Shown here one piece after another: positions 26,024-36,092 of a stretch of 64,000 nt of DNA (positions within the stretch are counted from its first letter, which is position 1; every line of letters begins with the position of its first letter). The translations under genes were made by a program, and so were the position numbers. The stretch is from Zobellia uliginosa. Lineage in GTDB: Bacteria > Bacteroidota > Bacteroidia > Flavobacteriales > Flavobacteriaceae. The stretch is from positions 372,001 to 436,000 of the forward strand of contig NZ_JAHKPY010000003.1 of assembly GCF_018860745.1 (NCBI RefSeq). The letters run 5' to 3'. The notes under the pieces were generated by a model. It had not been told where the DNA came from. It saw only the letters and a list, made by a program, of their open reading frames with translations, and did no database searches.

Positions 26024-26842
26024 TTAATATTGCTCTTCGTCGTTCGGGAAATCTTGGCTCTTTACGTCCGTAACATACTGGGAAATAGCATTGCCCATTT
26101 CTTCGTACAGATTCATATAACGGCGTAAGAATCTTGGATTGAACTCATGGGTCATTCCTAATAGATCATGAATAACAAGTACTTGCCCATCTGCATGTTT
26201 TCCTCCACCTATACCAATAGTGGGGATAGAAACGCTTTCGGAAACTTTTTTGGTAAGGGCAGCTGGTATTTTTTCCAAAACTATGGCAAAACAACCCAGT
26301 CTTTCAAGAAGTTGAGCATCTGCTATTAATTTCTCAGCTTCTTCTTCCTCTTTGGCACGAACGGTATACGTTCCAAATTTATAGATAGATTGTGGGGTAA
26401 GTCCCAAGTGACCCATTACAGGAATACCCGCTTTTAAAATCTTTTTGACCGATTCTTTAATTTCCTCACCGCCTTCTAATTTTACGGCATGGCCACCACT
26501 TTCTTTCATGATACGAATAGCAGAGCGCAAAGCTTCCTTAGAATCACTCTGGTAACTACCAAAAGGTAAATCTACAACCACCAAAGCTCTTTCTACGGCA
26601 CGAATAACAGATGTGGCGTGGTAAATCATTTGATCTAGTGTAATGGGTAGGGTGGTCTCATGACCGGCCATGACATTACTGGCTGAATCACCCACAAGAA
26701 TAACATCAACATTTGCAGAATCTACAATCTTGGCCATAGAATAATCATATGCAGTGAGCATAGATATCTTTTCGCCGTGTTTCTTCATGTCTACTAGAGA
26801 CTTTACTGTTACTCTTTTGTATTCTTTCTTTGCCGTTGACAT
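26024..26842 (-). CDS. panB: 3-methyl-2-oxobutanoate hydroxymethyltransferase
   Basis: A 272-residue TIM-barrel enzyme, full length for PanB. It transfers the hydroxymethyl group of 5,10-methylene-THF to 2-oxoisovalerate to give ketopantoate, the first committed step of pantothenate and CoA synthesis. Family motifs are [14 protein letters not shown], the metal-binding [32 protein letters not shown] and [20 protein letters not shown]. It is the first gene of a probable panB, rlu, DUF4252 transcription unit. Confidence 0.97.
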   Translation of the reverse strand: MSTAKKEYKRVTVKSLVDMKKHGEKISMLTAYDYSMAKIVDSANVDVILVGDSASNVMAGHETTLPITLDQMIYHATSVIRAVERALVVVDLPFGSYQSDSKEALRSAIRIMKESGGHAVKLEGGEEIKESVKKILKAGIPVMGHLGLTPQSIYKFGTYTVRAKEEEEAEKLIADAQLLERLGCFAIVLEKIPAALTKKVSESVSIPTIGIGGGKHADGQVLVIHDLLGMTHEFNPRFLRRYMNLYEEMGNAISQYVTDVKSQDFPNDEEQY

Positions 26843-26989
26843 ATTGTTTTTATTTTGATGTTATAAATGTAAGGAAAATGTTGGGTTTAAAGGCGAGACA
26901 TATGCCGCTTCTAAATTGTTGCCGTCCAAACTTTTTTAATGTGCTCGTTCTAAACGGAATATTAGTTAAGTTTACTAAAATTGAAACCG

Positions 26990-27448
26990 ATGAAAACCCT
27001 TTCTACAGTAATTTTCTGTCTCATATCACTTACCATTTCAGCTTAAAAAACGGAAGAAATTGCAATTCAGAAGACAATTGAAGCTTTTTTCAAAGGGTTT
27101 CATGAGCAAGATTCACTTAAGATAAAACAAACGGTTATGCCAGATGTACTCATGCAAACTATTGCTAAGGATGAGGCGGGTAAACCGTTAGTGAAGACAG
27201 AAGAATTTTCAAAATTTTTAAAGTCTATTGTTAGTATACCAGAAACCACAAAGTTTGAAGAACTAATTAATGACTACTCCATTCAAATAGACGGACCAAT
27301 GGCCAATGCTTGGACGCCCTATACTTTTAACATAAATAATGCTTTTCATCACTGCGGTGTAAACTCTTTTCAATTGGTAAAAGATGACCTAAAAGGTTGG
27401 CAAATTATTTATATTATAGATACTAGAAGAACCGAAGGTTGTAATTAG
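26990..27448 (+). pseudogene. Secreted NTF2-like protein gene interrupted by one nonsense codon
   Basis: From the ATG at 26990 the frame gives a typical signal peptide, MKTLSTVIFCLISLTISA, then TAA (27044-27046), then continues in the same frame to 27448 as KTEEIAIQKTIEAFFKGFHE and onward. The reading resumes exactly where the mature protein should start and keeps a clean NTF2/lumazine-like pattern (GWQIIYIIDTRR near the end). One base change (TAA from CAA, Gln) would restore a 152-residue exported protein with the common A-Q cleavage context. It may be a fresh pseudogene or a sequencing error. The remaining downstream ATG at 27137 would give a truncated protein without signal or first helix. 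Confidence 0.75.
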
Positions 27449-27545
27449 GTACGGTATACCTGGTGAAAAAACATCTTGCAAGTGATTTAATGTTAATCTA
27501 TAGTGTACTATTTTTTATATTTAGCAATTCGTAAAATTTAAGAAC

Positions 27546-28490
27546 ATGAATATGAGAATGAAATCAAGATTATTTTTGGCTCTCACCGGGGCTTTCCTAT
27601 TGGCGGTTGGGTTTGGTAATGCACAAGAAGCTAATCCATTAGAGGGCAAATGGGATTTAACTATAGAAAAAGACGGTAAAGAATTGCCTTCTTGGTTAGA
27701 GATCACCCACTCTGGAACAAATACTTTGGTAGGACGTTTTGTATACGCCTTTGGTAGTGCTAGACCTATAGCGGAGGTAAAAATGAAAAATGATGTTTTT
27801 AGTTTTGTTATCCCCAAACAATGGGAGCCAGAAGGAACGGATATGACTTTTACAGGCTCATTAGACGAGGACGGACTTAAAGGAACCATGATTTACACAG
27901 ATGGGCAGCCTTATAGTTGGACGGCCGTTAGAGCTCCAAAATTAGAGTACATTGAAAAATCAAAATGGGGAAAATCCGAAAATCTTTTCAATGGTAAGAA
28001 TTTAGACGGATGGAAAGCCATGGGTAAAAACCAATGGATAGTTGAAGACGGCATTCTTTCTAGTCCAAAGTCCGGTGCTAATCTGGTTTCCAATTCAAAG
28101 TATAAAGATTTTAAATTGCACGCAGAGTTTAAGGTGCCACCAGGAAGCAATAGTGGTATTTATCTTAGAGGGCGTTATGAAGTGCAGATTACGGACGATA
28201 AAGGTTCGGATCCGTCTAGCGTTTTATTTGGCGGCATCTATGGATTTCTGACGCCAAATGAAATGGCGGCTAACGACGCTAGCGAGTGGCAGGAGTATGA
28301 CATTACATTGGTTGGCCGTCGTGTGACTATTATAGCTAACGGAAAGACCATTATCAATGACCAAAATATACCGGGAATTACTGGAGGCGCTTTAGACAGC
28401 AAAGAAGGTGAGCCAGGTGCGTTTTTGATTCAAGGTGATCACGGGCCCATTAAGTTCAGAAAGTTTGAAGTTACGCCAAGAGTGGAGTAG
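27546..28490 (+). CDS. Secreted DUF1080 (3-keto-disaccharide hydrolase-like) protein
   Basis: A 314-residue exported protein. A signal peptide ends near GFGNAQ; residues of about 30-135 are a lipocalin-like barrel (PLEGKWDLTIEKDGKELP), and about 145-312 form a DUF1080 domain of concanavalin-like fold (NLFNGKNLDGWKAMGKNQW, SNSGIYLRGRYEVQI, WQEYDITLVGRRVTIIANG). DUF1080 proteins are annotated as 3-keto-disaccharide hydrolases that act on sugars oxidised at C3, usually by Gfo/Idh/MocA oxidoreductases. One Tat-exported member of that family lies in the polysaccharide locus about 26 kb to the right. Confidence 0.88.
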   Translation: MNMRMKSRLFLALTGAFLLAVGFGNAQEANPLEGKWDLTIEKDGKELPSWLEITHSGTNTLVGRFVYAFGSARPIAEVKMKNDVFSFVIPKQWEPEGTDMTFTGSLDEDGLKGTMIYTDGQPYSWTAVRAPKLEYIEKSKWGKSENLFNGKNLDGWKAMGKNQWIVEDGILSSPKSGANLVSNSKYKDFKLHAEFKVPPGSNSGIYLRGRYEVQITDDKGSDPSSVLFGGIYGFLTPNEMAANDASEWQEYDITLVGRRVTIIANGKTIINDQNIPGITGGALDSKEGEPGAFLIQGDHGPIKFRKFEVTPRVE

Positions 28491-28511
28491 AGGTAGCTTT
28501 TAAATAAATAG

Positions 28512-28545
28512 AAAACGCCCATTGTTCTTCAATAATGGACGTTTC
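28512..28545. terminator. Terminator between convergent genes
   Basis: AAACG-C-CCATT (28513-28523) pairs with AATGG-A-CGTTT (28534-28544) with one C-A mismatch, 10-nt loop. It lies between the DUF1080 gene and the convergent endonuclease gene. The T-run is short. Confidence 0.6.
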
Positions 28546-28552
28546 CTATTTA

Positions 28553-29350
28553 TTACCATATAAGATCGGAAGATTGCATTAAAGGTTTTCGTTCGGTCTG
28601 GATAAAGGAATTTAAATCAAACTCATTTGCTTGGTGAATGGCCTCATCAAAAGTAAAGTTGCATTTAGCCTCTATTTCAGAAGGGGCTACTTCATAAGTT
28701 TTGAAAGCCTCTAAATCTAAAAAGGACAAGCGGGTTAAATCTTGGGTAAGGATAAAAGATTTTGTTTTGAGCGCACCTTTTTCTTCGTAGAGAACTGTTT
28801 TATAAAATTCAGTTGGAATTTTGTATCCTCTATATTCTCTGTCATTTTCATTAAAGATACAACCACCTATAATACTTACTCGGGATTTGTCCATTTCTGT
28901 TTGATCGTAAAGTGAGTTTTCCAACTCCCCCCATATACCACCTTTTCCGCTTTGATTAAAACTGTCCATTTGTGGCGCTATATTGGTAAAAACGAATGAA
29001 TCTGAATTTGCTTTTTTAGCTTCGGCGTAAGTACCCCAATTCAAATCTACTCGTCTTGCCAGATGTCCACGATCTAAGGGATTACTTTTGTACAATTGAT
29101 TACCGGCCTGACTTACGGATGGGATTCTGGAATCTTCAAAAAAACCGACACCCTTTCTGGGAATTCGTTTCAAATTCATTCCGTCTATATTCCAAGCCAC
29201 CCAAATAGCAAATTTTGTTTGACTGCTAAGTGCTATGGAAAAGTGGGTATAATCTATAATTTCTGAGCCTTCTAATTGAAAGGCATCATCTATGTTATTT
29301 AAGGTGGGAGGTTGTATAGAAGTGCTTAAAAAATCGCTATTGAATGCCAT
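28553..29350 (-). CDS. DNA/RNA non-specific endonuclease (NUC1 family), no signal peptide
   Basis: A 265-residue beta-beta-alpha-metal endonuclease. The active site is visible: DRGH (93-96) with H96 as general base, then N132 in SFNQSG and E142 in IWGELEN, matching the Asn and Glu of Serratia nuclease. It should cut DNA and RNA with Mg2+. Unlike most relatives it starts directly with hydrophilic sequence (MAFNSDFLSTSIQPP) and has no export signal or membrane segment, so it may stay in the cytoplasm or leave by another route. I see no immunity gene next to it; the downstream minus-strand neighbour is only the DUF1080 terminator. Confidence 0.88.
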   Translation of the reverse strand: MAFNSDFLSTSIQPPTLNNIDDAFQLEGSEIIDYTHFSIALSSQTKFAIWVAWNIDGMNLKRIPRKGVGFFEDSRIPSVSQAGNQLYKSNPLDRGHLARRVDLNWGTYAEAKKANSDSFVFTNIAPQMDSFNQSGKGGIWGELENSLYDQTEMDKSRVSIIGGCIFNENDREYRGYKIPTEFYKTVLYEEKGALKTKSFILTQDLTRLSFLDLEAFKTYEVAPSEIEAKCNFTFDEAIHQANEFDLNSFIQTERKPLMQSSDLIW

Positions 29351-29486
29351 AAAAGAGTATTGGAAATTGATAATTTTTATACATCAAAATTGCAAAACAT
29401 TATTCACACGGAAGTTGAATATTTTCAAAATAAAATTATTTCTTTAACTGAAAGGTTAAGACAAAACGAACAAAATCTGCACTCCT

Positions 29487-29813
29487 TCAATGAGAAACAT
29501 ACTTTAATCCAACAACGGAACTAATTAATGTTATGATGAAGAATACCCTCCAGAAGTTAGCAGGATCTTTGAAAACCAATATTCCAAGTAGCACGGTTCC
29601 AACAGCGCCTATCCCTGTCCATACCGCATAAGCAGTACCTATGGGTAAGGTCTGTACGGCCTTTATCAATAGAAGAAAGCTTATGCTAGAGCATATTAGA
29701 AATTTACCGTACCACAGATACATGTCCGTTCCTGTTGTCTCTTTTGCCTTTGCCAAGCAAAAAGCAAAAGCAACTTCAAATAAACCTGCGATAATAAGAA
29801 TGATCCAATTCAT
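29487..29813 (-). CDS. SMR-family exporter, Gdx/SugE type
   Basis: A 108-residue four-helix inner-membrane protein of the small multidrug resistance family. The proton/substrate-coupling glutamate is E13, and WTGIGAVG (65-72) is the mark of the Gdx/SugE subgroup, whose studied members export guanidinium in exchange for protons. Quaternary ammonium export is the alternative. It starts 45 nt after the PLP decarboxylase stop on the same strand, so the two may be cotranscribed. No guanidine riboswitch is visible in the short gap upstream. Confidence 0.9.
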   Translation of the reverse strand: MNWIILIIAGLFEVAFAFCLAKAKETTGTDMYLWYGKFLICSSISFLLLIKAVQTLPIGTAYAVWTGIGAVGTVLLGILVFKDPANFWRVFFIITLISSVVGLKYVSH

Positions 29814-29858
29814 TGAATGTTTGCTTTGTCATAAGGGGTTCGAATAAGTCGTTTTTGC

Positions 29859-31262
29859 TTAGATATGGGCAGTCGCTTTTAATATTTCAGATGTAATTAT
29901 ATCAATATCTGCAGCATTCGTACGCCAGTTTACAAAGGAGGCCCTTATGCCAAAACTGTTTTGGTACTTTGTAGGTGTCATGTATACCAACTTGGATTTA
30001 TTCAAAGTATCTAAGAAAGCGTAAACTCTAGCTTGACTTGCATCTGATTTTAAAGTGAAGCAGACATTGTTTAACCGCGTTGGTGCCAGAAGTTCTAAGG
30101 CTTCCGTCTCTTCTATGAAATTGCTGAAGAGTTGAGCCATGTCTACTGCATTTTCCACAATATATCTATACCCTTTTTTACCATACGCTGTAAGAGAGAA
30201 CCAAGCTGGTAAAGCTCTTAACCGTCTTGAGTTTTCGGGTAAAAAGTTTAGATAGTTAAAGTTTTCCGATGGGTCTCCTAGATATGGGGCATTGGAGTTT
30301 TGAAAAGTTTCCATCTGTAATTTACTATGTTGTTTCCTAACAAAGAAAACTGCACTGTCATAAGGAACATTTAGCCATTTATGGCAGTCCACAGTAATAC
30401 TATCTGCTTTGTCCCAACCTTCCGTTAGGTGATCATATTTTGGCGAGCATGCGGCAAACCCTCCAAAGGCACCATCAATATGCCACCAAAAATTATGATT
30501 TACTTTGAGCTCGGCTATGGCTTTGAAATCGTCAAAATCTGCAGTATTGACTGTGCCGGCACTAGAGATTAGAATAAACGGTGCTCCGTTAAGGGATTCA
30601 ATTTTTCGGCGAAGGTCTTGTATGTCTATTGCTTCACGATTCTCTTTTATGGTTTCTATTAAAGTATAGTTTTTACTCCCGATACCTAACATGGAAAGAC
30701 ATTTTAACGCAGACGAATGTGGAACAGCAGATAGAATATTTAGGTCGCCCTGTATTCCGTCTTTAGCAAAATCCAAACCTCTTTCTTTTCCTATCCACTG
30801 GCGAGCTACTCCCAAGCAAGTAAAATTTGACATGGTTGCACCAGAAACGAATCCACCTAAAAAATCATTGGGTAATTGAAATAAATCTAACATTAATTGA
30901 ATGGTAGCATGCTCAATTTGTACTGAGACATCTCCTTGCGAACTTACAGTTTGTGGATTTTGGTCATAGATTGAAGCAAGCCAATCACCCATTATGGAGG
31001 CTGGCGTGGTGCCGCCCACAACATACCCTAAATATCTAGGACCGGAAGCGCCTACAATTTGGCTTTCCCACTTTTCTTTGAATTGAGCCAGGGTTTCAAG
31101 TCCACCAATACCTTCTTCATTAAGATTTGCATTCGTAATGGATTGAACCACAGTAGAAGTTTTTCTTTTAGGCAGATGCTGTAGGTAATCTAAACCCTGA
31201 AGTTTTGCTTTTTCAAGTAAAGCTTCAAAATTGATTAGGTCTTCTTTTAACAAATGCTCCAT
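29859..31262 (-). CDS. PLP-dependent group II amino acid decarboxylase
   Basis: A 467-residue PLP enzyme of the aromatic-amino-acid / DOPA decarboxylase group, full length. K295 in DCHKW is the Schiff-base lysine and D263 in HIDGAFGG binds the pyridine nitrogen; TSGGTTPASI-like VVGGTTPASI and GATMSNFT are also typical. It forms an amine from an L-amino acid in the cytoplasm; the actual substrate (aromatic, glutamate or 2,4-diaminobutyrate) cannot be decided from the sequence. It is followed closely by a Gdx/SugE exporter gene on the same strand. Confidence 0.9.
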   Translation of the reverse strand: MEHLLKEDLINFEALLEKAKLQGLDYLQHLPKRKTSTVVQSITNANLNEEGIGGLETLAQFKEKWESQIVGASGPRYLGYVVGGTTPASIMGDWLASIYDQNPQTVSSQGDVSVQIEHATIQLMLDLFQLPNDFLGGFVSGATMSNFTCLGVARQWIGKERGLDFAKDGIQGDLNILSAVPHSSALKCLSMLGIGSKNYTLIETIKENREAIDIQDLRRKIESLNGAPFILISSAGTVNTADFDDFKAIAELKVNHNFWWHIDGAFGGFAACSPKYDHLTEGWDKADSITVDCHKWLNVPYDSAVFFVRKQHSKLQMETFQNSNAPYLGDPSENFNYLNFLPENSRRLRALPAWFSLTAYGKKGYRYIVENAVDMAQLFSNFIEETEALELLAPTRLNNVCFTLKSDASQARVYAFLDTLNKSKLVYMTPTKYQNSFGIRASFVNWRTNAADIDIITSEILKATAHI

Positions 31263-31342
31263 TTTAGAAATATAATTTAGATATCAAAAATACGTGGACT
31301 AATTTTATTTTGTCCTACAGAATGCAAGAAAATACTTGATAA

Positions 31343-32773
31343 CTAACAATCGCTCATATTAATACCAATGGCTAGTCCGCCTTCTGAGGTCTCCTTATAC
31401 TTAGAGCTCATGTCCTTTGCCGTATTCCACATAGTTTCTACAACCTTGTCCAGAGGCACCTTGGCATCCTTGGGGTCTGAGCCTAAAGCCAGCTCCGCTG
31501 CATTAATTGCCTTAATTGCCCCCATACTGTTACGTTCTATGCAGGGAATCTGTACAAGTCCGCCAATGGGGTCGCAAGTAAGCCCTAAATGATGTTCCAT
31601 AGCAATTTCCGCAGCCATTAAAACTTGGTCTGGAGTACCACCAAGCAACTCAGTGAGGGCACCAGCTGCCATAGCACTAGATACGCCAATTTCAGCTTGG
31701 CAACCACCCATAGCAGCGGAAATGGTAGCACCTTTCTTAAAGATGCTTCCTATTTCACCGGCTACGAACAGAAATTTTTTGATTTCCTCGAAACCGGTTT
31801 CATGATTTTCAATGACAAGATAATACATGAGTACGGCAGGAATAACTCCTGCACTTCCATTGGTGGGTGCAGTTACCACGCGCCCCAAAGAGGCATTCAC
31901 TTCATTAACTGCCAAAGCAAAGCAACTAACCCATTTTAGAATCTGTCGAAATTTAACCTCTGTATTTCTTATGGTTGTCAGCCAAGTCTGTGGAGAATCA
32001 TAAGTACTAGAATCTCCTAGTAAATTTTTGTTAAGGTCATAAGCGCGACGAGTCACATTTAAACCACCCGGGAGTTTGCCCTGGGTATGACAACCAATGT
32101 ACATACACTCTAACATGGTATCCCAGACATGACGTAGTTTTTCGTTTATTTCAGGATCGGTGCGTAAAGAGCGTTCATTCTCAAGGACTATCTCGGAAAT
32201 ACTTTTATTTTCTTTCTCACAATACGCCAGTAGTTCCGTTCCTTTTTGAATAGGAAAAGGAAAACTGTCAAAAGTGGCTATATTACGTTTGGCATTTTTT
32301 CGCTCTTTAACAACAACAAACCCACCGCCAATAGAGTAGTAGGTGTTTTTTTTTGTTTTACCGGATTTTAAGGTGGCTTCAAATTGAAGTCCGTTAGCAT
32401 GGAATTCTAAAAATTTCTTATGAAAGAGAATATCGCTATCTGGATTAAATGGAACCGGTAGACCATTTCCAAAATTCAGAATATGAGTTTTTTGAATTTT
32501 CGTTACTAAAGCATGTATATCCTTCACAGGAATTTCCACAGGGTCTGTACCAGATAGGCCAAGCATTACTGCATAATCAGTGGCATGGCCTTTTCCTGTT
32601 AGGGAGAGTGAACCGTACATATGAACTTTAATTCCAACAACTTCATCAAAAAGGCTCGCGCTTCTAAGTTCGGCAATCCATCGTTCGGCAGCACGCCACG
32701 GTCCTAAGGTATGAGAACTAGAAGGGCCTATCCCAATCTTAAGCATATCAAAAATACTAATAGACTCCATCAT
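31343..32773 (-). CDS. sdaA: L-serine ammonia-lyase, iron-sulfur type
   Basis: A 476-residue single-chain L-serine dehydratase with fused beta and alpha domains. [19 protein letters not shown] opens the beta domain. The alpha domain carries the cysteines expected to hold the 4Fe-4S cluster, in [30 protein letters not shown] and IPCIERN. It converts L-serine to pyruvate and ammonia. The start could be either of two adjacent ATG codons (32773 or 32770). It is divergent from dnaK. Confidence 0.95.
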   Translation of the reverse strand: MMESISIFDMLKIGIGPSSSHTLGPWRAAERWIAELRSASLFDEVVGIKVHMYGSLSLTGKGHATDYAVMLGLSGTDPVEIPVKDIHALVTKIQKTHILNFGNGLPVPFNPDSDILFHKKFLEFHANGLQFEATLKSGKTKKNTYYSIGGGFVVVKERKNAKRNIATFDSFPFPIQKGTELLAYCEKENKSISEIVLENERSLRTDPEINEKLRHVWDTMLECMYIGCHTQGKLPGGLNVTRRAYDLNKNLLGDSSTYDSPQTWLTTIRNTEVKFRQILKWVSCFALAVNEVNASLGRVVTAPTNGSAGVIPAVLMYYLVIENHETGFEEIKKFLFVAGEIGSIFKKGATISAAMGGCQAEIGVSSAMAAGALTELLGGTPDQVLMAAEIAMEHHLGLTCDPIGGLVQIPCIERNSMGAIKAINAAELALGSDPKDAKVPLDKVVETMWNTAKDMSSKYKETSEGGLAIGINMSDC

Positions 32774-33090
32774 AAGCTATAAACTGATTTTACGGTATAA
32801 AGATAGATAAAGGATGTTTCTGGCAAAGCAAAAAAAAGTTGTCGATAAAGGCGGTATTTAGATACTGGTGTGCCAAGTGTTTCTGTCACTACTATAAATT
32901 GGTTTGTTCAATTAACTAGGTAATTACACCAAGTTGTCGCTTTTTCTTGGAAAAAGGACTACTTCTGGCGTGATCCTAGTGTTATAGAAAAGTAAAAATG
33001 ACATCATGTCAGGTTGCTGGCTGTTGGCATATTGTTTGACAATCAGTAATCGATTATAAAACTGAGCACTAATATTTTAAAACATATAAC
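32774..33090. other. Divergent regulatory region between sdaA and dnaK
   Basis: About 317 bp with no credible gene. It should hold promoters for sdaA (leftward) and dnaK (rightward). The most distinct element is the inverted repeat TGACAT-C-ATGTCA (32999-33011), 80 bp before the dnaK ATG, a candidate operator. I see no CIRCE element (the HrcA operator) and no clean TAnnTTTG box. Confidence 0.5.
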
Positions 33091-34998
33091 ATGAGTAAAA
33101 TTATAGGTATTGACTTGGGTACTACCAACTCCTGTGTTTCCGTTATGGAAGGTAACGAACCGGTAGTAATCCCTAATGCAGAAGGAAAGAGAACTACGCC
33201 TTCTGTGATTGCATTTGTAGAAGGTGGTGAGATTAAAGTTGGTGATCCGGCAAAGAGACAGGCCGTGACCAACCCTCACAACACTATTTATTCAATTAAA
33301 CGTTTTATGGGTAACAAATTTTCGGAATCTAGTAAAGAAGCTGAAAGAGTACCTTATAAAGTAGTAAAAGGAGACAATGATACGCCACGTGTAGATATTG
33401 ATGGACGTATGTACTCTCCACAAGAACTTTCTGCTATGATTCTTCAAAAAATGAAGAAAACGGCAGAAGACTATTTAGGACAGGATGTTACACGTGCGGT
33501 AATTACCGTTCCTGCTTATTTTAATGATGCACAGCGTCAAGCAACAAAAGAAGCAGGTGAGATAGCAGGTCTTACTGTAGAAAGAATTATAAACGAACCT
33601 ACCTCGGCTTCATTGGCTTACGGTATGGATAAAAAAGATACTGATCAAAAAATAGTTGTTTTTGACTTTGGTGGAGGTACACATGATGTATCTATCCTAG
33701 AGTTGGGTGACGGTGTTTTTGAAGTTTTGGCAACAGATGGTGATACACATTTAGGTGGTGATGACGTTGACCAAAAAATCATAGATTGGTTGGCTGATGA
33801 GTTCAATAAGGACGAAAGCATTGACTTACGTAAAGATGCCATGGCATTGCAACGTTTGCGTGAAGCTGCCGAGAAAGCAAAAATTGAATTGTCTTCTTCT
33901 GCACAAACTGAAATTAACTTGCCATATGTAACGGCTACCGCTTCTGGACCTAAGCATTTGGTACGTACACTAACAAGAGCCAAGTTTGAGCAGTTGATCG
34001 AGGATTTGGTAAAAAGAACTATAGAGCCATGTCAGACAGCATTGAAAGCTGCAGGACTTTCTAAAAGTGATATAGATGAAATTATCTTAGTAGGTGGTTC
34101 AACAAGAATACCAGCTGTTGTTGAAGCTGTTGAGAAATTCTTTGGTAAAAAACCTTCAAAAGGTGTGAACCCAGATGAGGTTGTAGCAATTGGTGCGGCC
34201 ATTCAAGGTGGTGTTCTTACCGGTGATGTTAAAGATGTATTGTTATTGGATGTTACACCATTATCTCTAGGTATTGAGACTATGGGTAGTGTAATGACTA
34301 AGTTGATTGAAGCGAATACAACGATTCCTACTAAGAAATCTCAAGTATTCTCTACGGCAGCGGACAATCAGCCTTCAGTTGAGATTCATGTACTGCAAGG
34401 TGAGCGCCCAATGGCATCCGATAATAAGACAATCGGTCGTTTTCACTTAGACGGTATCCCACCAGCACAGAGAGGAACACCTCAAATTGAAGTTACTTTT
34501 GACATTGATGCTAACGGTATCATTAAAGTTTCTGCAACGGATAAGGCAACGAACAAAACGCAGGATATCAGAATTGAGGCTTCTTCAGGATTAACGGAAG
34601 AAGAAATCAAAAAAATGAAAGCTGAAGCAGAAGCTAACGCTGAATCTGATAAAAAAGCAAAAGAAACTGCTGATAAGTTAAACGAAGCTGACGGAATGAT
34701 TTTCCAAACGGAAAAGCAACTAAAAGAATTTGGCGATAAATTATCGGATGATAAGAAAAAGCCGGTTGAAGAAGCCTTGACCGAATTGAAAGCAGCGTAT
34801 GAATCTAAAGACTTGGCGGTAATTTCACCAGCTTTGGATAAGATTAACGAAGCTTGGAAAGTTGCCTCAGAAGAAATGTACAAGGCACAGGCCGAAGCAC
34901 AACAGAACGGTGCGGCTCCTGAAGGTGATACTGCTTCTGCAGAAGAGCCAACAGAAGGCGATAACGTAGAGGACGTAGATTTCGAAGAAGTAAAATAA
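33091..34998 (+). CDS. dnaK: Chaperone protein DnaK (Hsp70)
   Basis: A 635-residue Hsp70, full length. The N-terminal ATPase domain (about 1-380) has [11 protein letters not shown], the adenosine motif VGGSTRIP and [11 protein letters not shown]; the substrate-binding domain begins after the linker [16 protein letters not shown]-terminal tail rich in Glu and Asp ends in EDVDFEEVK, close to the canonical EEVD-like bacterial ending. It folds proteins with DnaJ and GrpE; those genes are not adjacent here, so dnaK stands alone with its own strong terminator. Confidence 0.98.
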   Translation: MSKIIGIDLGTTNSCVSVMEGNEPVVIPNAEGKRTTPSVIAFVEGGEIKVGDPAKRQAVTNPHNTIYSIKRFMGNKFSESSKEAERVPYKVVKGDNDTPRVDIDGRMYSPQELSAMILQKMKKTAEDYLGQDVTRAVITVPAYFNDAQRQATKEAGEIAGLTVERIINEPTSASLAYGMDKKDTDQKIVVFDFGGGTHDVSILELGDGVFEVLATDGDTHLGGDDVDQKIIDWLADEFNKDESIDLRKDAMALQRLREAAEKAKIELSSSAQTEINLPYVTATASGPKHLVRTLTRAKFEQLIEDLVKRTIEPCQTALKAAGLSKSDIDEIILVGGSTRIPAVVEAVEKFFGKKPSKGVNPDEVVAIGAAIQGGVLTGDVKDVLLLDVTPLSLGIETMGSVMTKLIEANTTIPTKKSQVFSTAADNQPSVEIHVLQGERPMASDNKTIGRFHLDGIPPAQRGTPQIEVTFDIDANGIIKVSATDKATNKTQDIRIEASSGLTEEEIKKMKAEAEANAESDKKAKETADKLNEADGMIFQTEKQLKEFGDKLSDDKKKPVEEALTELKAAYESKDLAVISPALDKINEAWKVASEEMYKAQAEAQQNGAAPEGDTASAEEPTEGDNVEDVDFEEVK

Positions 34999-35026
34999 GT
35001 ATAAGCGCTTAGCGCAATGAATATAG

Positions 35027-35060
35027 GACCCGCCCAGTTGTAATACTGGGCGGGTCTTTT
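35027..35060 (+). terminator. Strong intrinsic terminator of dnaK
   Basis: A perfect GC-rich 12-bp stem (35027-35038 with 35045-35056, 6-nt loop) followed by TTTT, 29 nt after the dnaK stop codon. Confidence 0.95.
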
Positions 35061-35122
35061 CGTTTTGTAGATTTGGTACGCCTTTTGTTTTCTGTTGGGA
35101 GAATATCAAGTAGTTTTGTAGT

Positions 35123-36061
35123 ATGATAAAAAAATTCTTGTTTGTATGTGTGGTATGGGGAATATCTTCAATGGTATTTGCTCAGGACATCGAGATTTTT
35201 AAAGTATCCGACTTTAACCTGAAAGGAAATGTAAAATCGTGTTTCGTAATTACCGATTACGGTAAAGAGGAATATTATTTTGACATCAATGGATTATTGG
35301 AAAAGTCCATAACCCGTTTTAACGATACGGATTATGAGACCACGTCTTATAAATACTTAAACGGATATTTAAAGGAACGTAGGGTAGAAAACTATATGGA
35401 CGGTGCTTTTGACTATGCTACATCTATTGCCAGTTTTTACGAAATAGATACTACGGATACCAAAACAATCACAGAGGAAATAGTTTCATATGAGAAGAAA
35501 CTAATTGAGAAGAACATTTATTCGTATGATAAGGATGGTAAGCTAGTGAAGCTTATACGTTCCAATACCAGCGGTATAGATGAGAGTAATTTTGAGTATA
35601 TAACGAATGACAGTATAGCTAGAGTTAAAAAAACCGCAAATGGATTACTATCCAAACTAACAACTACTTCTACAGTGGTTAAAAATGAACAAAATTTAAA
35701 AAAAGTAGTTTCTGAAAGTTATATGGAAGGTAACCTTACGTCTAAAATTGTTGAGGTTTTTAATATGGATGCCAGGCTAACCGTTCATAAAGAACTAATG
35801 TACGATAGCTCAACTGAAAAATGGATACCACAGACAGAGGAACATTTCATATATGATGAAAATGGATTTTTAGCGACTACAAAAACTAAAAAACGCTTTG
35901 GAGATTTAACCCAGCAATACATTTATCAATTTGATGGTACTCCTGCAAATAACTGGGTAAAGGAAATAATTACACCTGATAATACATATACTACCCGGCA
36001 AATTGAATATTACCCTTCCGATGATAAAATTGAAACTTTAATAGAAGATGATGAAAACTAG
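35123..36061 (+). CDS. Secreted protein with YD-like strand repeats, function unknown
   Basis: A 312-residue exported protein with a signal peptide (ending SSMVFAQ). The mature part consists of recurring beta strands that recall RHS/YD repeats, for example EYYFDINGLLEKS, IYSYDKDGKLVKL and HFIYDENGFLATT. No toxin or cleavage domain follows, so it is not a classical RHS protein. Small YD-like secreted proteins of unknown role are common in flavobacteria. It is convergent with an NTF2-like gene; the hairpin at 36054-36080 covers its stop codon. Confidence 0.75.
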   Translation: MIKKFLFVCVVWGISSMVFAQDIEIFKVSDFNLKGNVKSCFVITDYGKEEYYFDINGLLEKSITRFNDTDYETTSYKYLNGYLKERRVENYMDGAFDYATSIASFYEIDTTDTKTITEEIVSYEKKLIEKNIYSYDKDGKLVKLIRSNTSGIDESNFEYITNDSIARVKKTANGLLSKLTTTSTVVKNEQNLKKVVSESYMEGNLTSKIVEVFNMDARLTVHKELMYDSSTEKWIPQTEEHFIYDENGFLATTKTKKRFGDLTQQYIYQFDGTPANNWVKEIITPDNTYTTRQIEYYPSDDKIETLIEDDEN

Positions 36062-36080
36062 TAAAGTATGACTAGTTTTA
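36054..36080 (+). terminator. Hairpin terminator overlapping the stop codon
   Basis: AAAACTAGT (36054-36062) pairs with ACTAGTTTT (36071-36079), 8-nt loop. The stop codon TAG lies inside the left arm. On the minus strand the hairpin follows six Ts after the convergent gene, so it may serve both genes. Confidence 0.55.
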
Positions 36081-36092
36081 GAAAAAAATAGG

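Noticed and set aside
27137-27448. A 103-residue intact gene starting at ATG 27137
   Set aside because: The frame continues upstream through family-like sequence to a signal peptide, so this ATG is internal and the gene is better read as interrupted.
32999-33011. TGACATCATGTCA as a CIRCE heat-shock element before dnaK
   Set aside because: CIRCE is a longer 9-N9-9 inverted repeat of different sequence, so I list this only as an unnamed inverted repeat.
33645-33983. Minus-strand frames inside dnaK
   Set aside because: Serine-rich shadow translations typical of antisense to a highly biased gene; no start region or family signal.
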